9,497 nucleotides of DNA, from contig CALATC010000103.1 of the NCBI GenBank assembly GCA_937891475.1, positions 1 to 9,497 on the forward strand. Direction: 5' to 3'. The notes beneath the pieces are model-generated. The model made no database searches. It was not told the DNA's origin and saw nothing but the letters and a program-made list of their open reading frames with translations. This stretch comes from an uncultured Granulicatella sp. (lineage in GTDB: Bacteria; Bacillota; Bacilli; Lactobacillales; Aerococcaceae). Within the stretch, counting starts at the first letter, position 1, and every line of letters begins with the position of its first letter. Positions 7,133 to 9,497 of this stretch are shown here, piece by piece. Made by a program: the position numbers and the translations under genes.

Positions 7133-7159
7133 CGTTTATATCTATTTACTACTTTTTAT

Positions 7160-7252
7160 ACGTACTCTAATTATAACACGCAAAAAAGGAAATGACTTTT
7201 TATAGTAGCGCAAGCGAGGCTGCTTGCGTCTTTCGCTACAATTCAAAAAGAC
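7160..7252. repeat. Structured intergenic repeat, compact copy
   Basis: This is a shortened relative of the elements at 1851-2020 and 7271-7445. The box ACGTACTCT (7160-7168) lies exactly 34 bases before GACTTTTTATAGTAGCG (7194-7210), as in the other copies. The outer stem then closes with CGCTAC (7234-7239) and AAAAAGAC (7245-7252). In place of hairpins I-III there is one short stem, GCAAGC with GCTTGC. The conserved segment near the 3' side remains as CTGCTTGCGTC (7220-7230). It looks like a deletion derivative that kept the ends and the outer stem. It is followed after 18 bases by a full copy in the same orientation. Confidence 0.65.
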
Positions 7253-7270
7253 TTTTCCACCAACTCTTAA

Positions 7271-7445
7271 ACGTTCTCTAATAGGTTAACGCCCCAAGAG
7301 AAAAGACTTTCACAGTAGCAAAAATGGTAGAAGCTACTTTACTAGCTTCTACCATTTGGAAAATTTGAGACTTATGGCTCAAATTTTAGCCATGAGATTC
7401 GCTTTTGCGAAACTGCTGGTGTCCATTTGCTACTTCAGACAAGTC
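7271..7445. repeat. Structured intergenic repeat, full copy 2 (cloverleaf)
   Basis: This has the same layout as copy 1. The box ACGTTCTCT (7271-7279) lies 34 bases before the outer stem. The outer stem pairs GACTT (7305-7309) with AAGTC (7441-7445), and GTAGCAAA with TTTGCTAC. Hairpin I (7322-7357) has perfect 15-bp arms around the loop CTTTAC and shares no sequence with hairpin I of copy 1. Hairpin II (7360-7387) has 10-bp arms AAAATTTGAG/CTCAAATTTT, differing from copy 1 by a compensating pair. Hairpin III is TTCGC-tttt-GCGAA (7398-7411). AGCCATGAGA (7388-7397) and CTGCTGGTGTCC (7413-7424) match copy 1 almost exactly. It ends 16 bases from the pepC stop codon, again directly downstream of a minus-strand gene. 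Confidence 0.75.
7320..7357 (-). terminator. Probable pepC terminator inside repeat copy 2
   Basis: Read on the minus strand, hairpin I of the repeat is a 15-bp perfect stem ending CTACCATTT, followed directly by further T residues (five A on the plus strand at 7320-7324). It lies about 105 bases after the pepC stop and has the form of an intrinsic terminator, so the repeat may double as the 3' end of the pepC transcript. Confidence 0.55.
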
Positions 7446-7461
7446 TTATTCAAAATATATA

Positions 7462-8787
7462 TTAGGCTAACGAGCCCATGGGATCCCATGGTGCTAATAC
7501 AATTGGTTCAGCATTAAATGCCGCTAATTGCTCAGCTGTTAAGAATTCTTTACGAACTACGATTTGATACGTAAATTCATCCATCCATTCATCTGACATC
7601 ATCCAGAATCCATCGACCCCAGATTTTTCTCCCCAACTATTTTCTACTTTCCAACGAGTTGGTTTTCCATTTACTAAATCTACCCCAGTTAATACCATGG
7701 CATGTGTCATTAAACTTTCTCCATATTCTAAGCGTTCCGCTTTAGAAAGTTTGAAATCTAACCCCAATAAACCTTTCAAATCATAATGATCCATTGCCAT
7801 CAATCCAGTATCACGTCCTGAGAATTGACCTACATCACAACCAAACCAAATTGATTCGCCTTGTTCTAATTGTTGAATCGCAAGTTTCTTGAAAGTATCC
7901 ATTTCTACATTTAAGTATTTGACAGGAGTTCCTCCAACAACGTTTCCTAACATTTCAACAGTATAAGAGCGATTATAAGGCTTGTCTGCTGTTGGTGCAT
8001 TAATAATTGATACATATTGATCTAAATCTAATCCAACAAACTGTTTATAAAATGTTTGTGGTGTTAAATTTTCATAGTGATGATATTCTTTATCTTTATC
8101 ACGATAAGAAAAATCAAACACTTCTGGTGGAGTTCCTAAACTGATTGCTAGTAAATCATAGACTTCCTTCATCAATTGTTTACGAACTTCCAAGATTTTT
8201 TCTTCAGTAGCTCCCCCTGCTACTAAATCTCTTAAAATCTTCGCATCTTCGCGAAGTTTTTTGTTTAAGTATTTATTCAACTCTCCTGAAGCTGAACTAC
8301 TAAAACTTTCTGGCATTACTGCCTTTGGTACAACACCGTATTTATTAAAGATGGAAACAATCATATCCCATTGTCCACCATCTTGTTGCGGTGTTTGAAG
8401 TAAGAAGGCAACATTACGACTTGTAATGTCTTCATGAGCCGTTTTTAAAATATTCTCATGGAAGAAATTCGCCTTCTCATATTTATCCCAGAAAAAAGTA
8501 TAGCTTTGAGAAAGTTCAAATTCCTCTAGCTTAAACTCATTAAAGATTTTATGACGGAACGTGTTTAACGCAGCAAACATCCAACATCTCCCAGATTGTT
8601 TTTGGTTTGCCACCTTTCCATGTTCCAAATCAATGGAATAAACAGGTGGGTTTTTCACGATGGCTTCTACATTTTGGCTAGAAGCGTGAATCCCATTTTT
8701 CACAGTTGCATGTTGTGCAACTTTCTTTTGTCCGTCAGCTTGAAATTTTTGACGGAACTCATCAGTCATGTCTTTTGTTAAAAACAT
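7462..8787 (-). CDS. pepC: Aminopeptidase C, bleomycin hydrolase family
   Basis: A complete 441-residue papain-like cysteine aminopeptidase (peptidase family C1B). The catalytic set is visible: Gln62 of the oxyanion hole and Cys68 in NQKQSGRCWMFAALN, His362 in LMTHAMVLTGVD, and Asn383 in VENSWGEKSG. The length and the C-terminus LAPWDPMGSLA are characteristic; in this family the C-terminal tail lies in the active site and restricts it to N-terminal residues of peptides. The protein is a cytoplasmic hexamer in known members and releases amino acids from oligopeptides. There is no signal peptide. The ATG at 8787 has AAGGAG 8 bases upstream. It has its own promoter (8819-8848) and probably ends at the hairpin in repeat copy 2, so it appears to be a single-gene transcript. 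The reading frame is intact. Confidence 0.96.
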   Translation of the reverse strand: MFLTKDMTDEFRQKFQADGQKKVAQHATVKNGIHASSQNVEAIVKNPPVYSIDLEHGKVANQKQSGRCWMFAALNTFRHKIFNEFKLEEFELSQSYTFFWDKYEKANFFHENILKTAHEDITSRNVAFLLQTPQQDGGQWDMIVSIFNKYGVVPKAVMPESFSSSASGELNKYLNKKLREDAKILRDLVAGGATEEKILEVRKQLMKEVYDLLAISLGTPPEVFDFSYRDKDKEYHHYENLTPQTFYKQFVGLDLDQYVSIINAPTADKPYNRSYTVEMLGNVVGGTPVKYLNVEMDTFKKLAIQQLEQGESIWFGCDVGQFSGRDTGLMAMDHYDLKGLLGLDFKLSKAERLEYGESLMTHAMVLTGVDLVNGKPTRWKVENSWGEKSGVDGFWMMSDEWMDEFTYQIVVRKEFLTAEQLAAFNAEPIVLAPWDPMGSLA

Positions 8788-8818
8788 ATACTCATCTCCT
8801 TTTCCTTTTGTATTCTAC

Positions 8819-8848
8819 ATCATACTCCTCTTATGCTATTTCTTTCAA
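8819..8848 (-). promoter_or_regulatory. pepC: Probable pepC promoter
   Basis: On the minus strand, TTGAAA (8843-8848) and TATGAT (8819-8824) are separated by 18 bases. They match consensus at five of six (-35: four to five) and five of six (-10) positions. It lies about 31 bases before the pepC start codon and just after the spxA terminator, the expected place for an independent promoter. Confidence 0.6.
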
Positions 8849-8880
8849 GTGAAAAGAGAGTATTTTAATAAAAACTAAAA

Positions 8881-8908
8881 TAAAAACACTGTAGAAATTT
8901 CTACAGTG
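8881..8908 (-). terminator. spxA terminator
   Basis: A perfect palindrome, CACTGTAGAAA / TTTCTACAGTG (8887-8908), is followed on the minus strand by TTTTTATTTT. It begins 8 bases after the spxA stop codon. The stem is followed by A residues, not T, on the plus strand, so it works in the minus direction. Confidence 0.85.
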
Positions 8909-8916
8909 CCTCATTC

Positions 8917-9315
8917 TTAAAAATTCACTAATCTTTGTGCTTGATCTAATTCAAAAGCTCTTACTTCACGAGGTAAGAAACGACGAATTTCATCTTCGTT
9001 ATATCCTACTTGGAATCTCTTTTCATCCAACATAATTGGACGACGTAACAAGCCTGGGTTTTCTTGAATTAAAACAAATAATTGATTCAAAGGAACTTCA
9101 TCTAAATCTAAGTTTAATTCTTGGAATGCCTTTGAACGTGTTGAAATAATCTCTTCTGTTCCATCTTCCGTCATACGTAAAATATTTTTAATTTCGTCAA
9201 TTGTTAATGGTTCAGAGAAAATATTTCTTTCAGTATATGCGATAGTGTGTTCTTCTAACCAAGCACGTGCTTTACGGCATGAAGTACAACTTGGTGATGT
9301 GTATAATGTAACCAT
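8917..9315 (-). CDS. spxA: Spx-type transcriptional regulator (ArsC-like fold)
   Basis: A complete 132-residue Spx protein. It has the redox CxxC switch Cys10-Thr-Ser-Cys13 in [10 protein letters not shown], Gly52, which contacts the RNA polymerase alpha C-terminal domain in B. subtilis Spx, and the RPI motif with Arg92 ([21 protein letters not shown]). Known role: Spx binds RNA polymerase and redirects transcription under thiol and oxidative stress, and is kept low by ClpXP proteolysis. The ATG at 9315 has AAGGAG 6 bases upstream. Lactobacillales often carry two Spx paralogues; I cannot say which one this is. It is a single-gene unit with its own -10 element, a leader hairpin and a terminator. 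An arsenate reductase is excluded by the length and the RPI/GYNEDE region. Confidence 0.95.
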   Translation of the reverse strand: MVTLYTSPSCTSCRKARAWLEEHTIAYTERNIFSEPLTIDEIKNILRMTEDGTEEIISTRSKAFQELNLDLDEVPLNQLFVLIQENPGLLRRPIMLDEKRFQVGYNEDEIRRFLPREVRAFELDQAQRLVNF

Positions 9316-9330
9316 AAATCGCTCCTTCTC

Positions 9331-9356
9331 GATGAGCTAGTTTAGATGGGCTCATC
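9331..9356 (-). promoter_or_regulatory. Leader hairpin or operator before spxA
   Basis: The 7-bp inverted repeat GATGAGC / GCTCATC has a 12-base spacer. It lies between the -10 element (9366-9371) and the spxA ribosome binding site, which starts about 4 bases after it. From the -10 position, the transcript would begin within a few bases of the first arm. It could be a 5' stabilising hairpin, a translation control element or a repressor site at +1. No T run follows, so it is not a terminator. Confidence 0.45.
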
Positions 9357-9365
9357 ACGCTTTAT

Positions 9366-9371
9366 ATTATA
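9366..9371 (-). promoter_or_regulatory. Probable -10 element of spxA
   Basis: A perfect TATAAT on the minus strand, about 50 bases before the spxA start codon. I see no good -35 hexamer 16-18 bases further upstream, so the promoter may be weak or activator-dependent, or the match may be chance in this very AT-rich stretch. Confidence 0.45.
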
Positions 9372-9427
9372 TATTATTTTTAGAATAAAATCTATACATT
9401 TTTCGAATCACTCTCTTCTATCTTATA

Positions 9428-9497
9428 CTATTTTAAATTATCTAATGCAGCTATTCTTTCTTTAACACTATCATATTGTTCTTGATATGTTGCTTGT
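9428..9497 (-). CDS. C-terminal end of an unidentified protein (partial)
   Basis: Reading from the right edge, one minus-strand frame gives 22 residues, QATYQEQYDSVKERIAALDN plus LK, and then TAG at 9428-9430. The residues are charged and helix-prone, with a spacing that could form a coiled coil, and look like real protein more than a chance frame. I cannot name it. The stop lies 112 bases before the spxA start, with an AT-rich stretch between; no terminator is apparent there. Confidence 0.5.
   Translation of the reverse strand, partial: QATYQEQYDSVKERIAALDNLK

Noticed and set aside
7476..7491. Perfect 16-base palindrome CCATGGGATCCCATGG
   Set aside because: It lies inside pepC and encodes the conserved PWDPMG motif, so protein constraint plus codon choice explains it.
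1..9497. CRISPR array within the window
   Set aside because: No regularly spaced direct repeats of 30-40 bases are present; the repeats that do exist are the three structured intergenic elements.

Overview
The window looks like chromosomal DNA of a low-GC Gram-positive bacterium, most likely a member of the Lactobacillales. The reasons are an AT-rich sequence with strong AGGAG/GGAGG ribosome binding sites, a type II-A (streptococcal/enterococcal type) Cas1-Cas2-Csn2 set, a PepC bleomycin-hydrolase-like aminopeptidase and an SpxA regulator. The genus cannot be fixed from the sequence alone. Every gene except cysK is on the minus strand, so the text below follows the transcription direction, from right to left.

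Right end (9497 to 7462): the last 22 codons of an unidentified gene, then spxA with a hairpin at the start of its leader and its own terminator, then pepC with its own promoter.

Middle (7461 to 5907): about 430 bases without a gene. They hold two copies of a structured repeat, one compact and one full, and a terminator. A gene for an unassigned P-loop GTPase-like protein follows.

Next (5907 to 4135): an Lrp/AsnC-type regulator and a class I/II aminotransferase, overlapping by 4 bases and so very probably one operon. This operon converges on cysK (plus strand, 3159-4085) with a shared bidirectional terminator. A cytoplasmic serine hydrolase of the beta-lactamase superfamily (2029-3036) diverges from cysK.

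Left end (2028 to 1): a third copy of the structured repeat, a terminator, then the CRISPR adaptation genes cas1, cas2 and csn2 in tight overlapping order. Csn2 runs off the window. In a standard type II-A locus cas9 lies directly upstream of cas1. Here that place holds only about 370 bases of repeat, terminator and weak promoter. No cas9, no recognisable tracrRNA and no CRISPR array are in the window.

The two most interesting signals are this adaptation operon without an adjacent cas9 and the intergenic repeat family. Two full copies fold into the same cloverleaf although two of their three inner hairpins have unrelated sequences, and the third inner hairpin shows a compensatory base change. 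All three copies share a 9-base box exactly 34 bases before the first stem.
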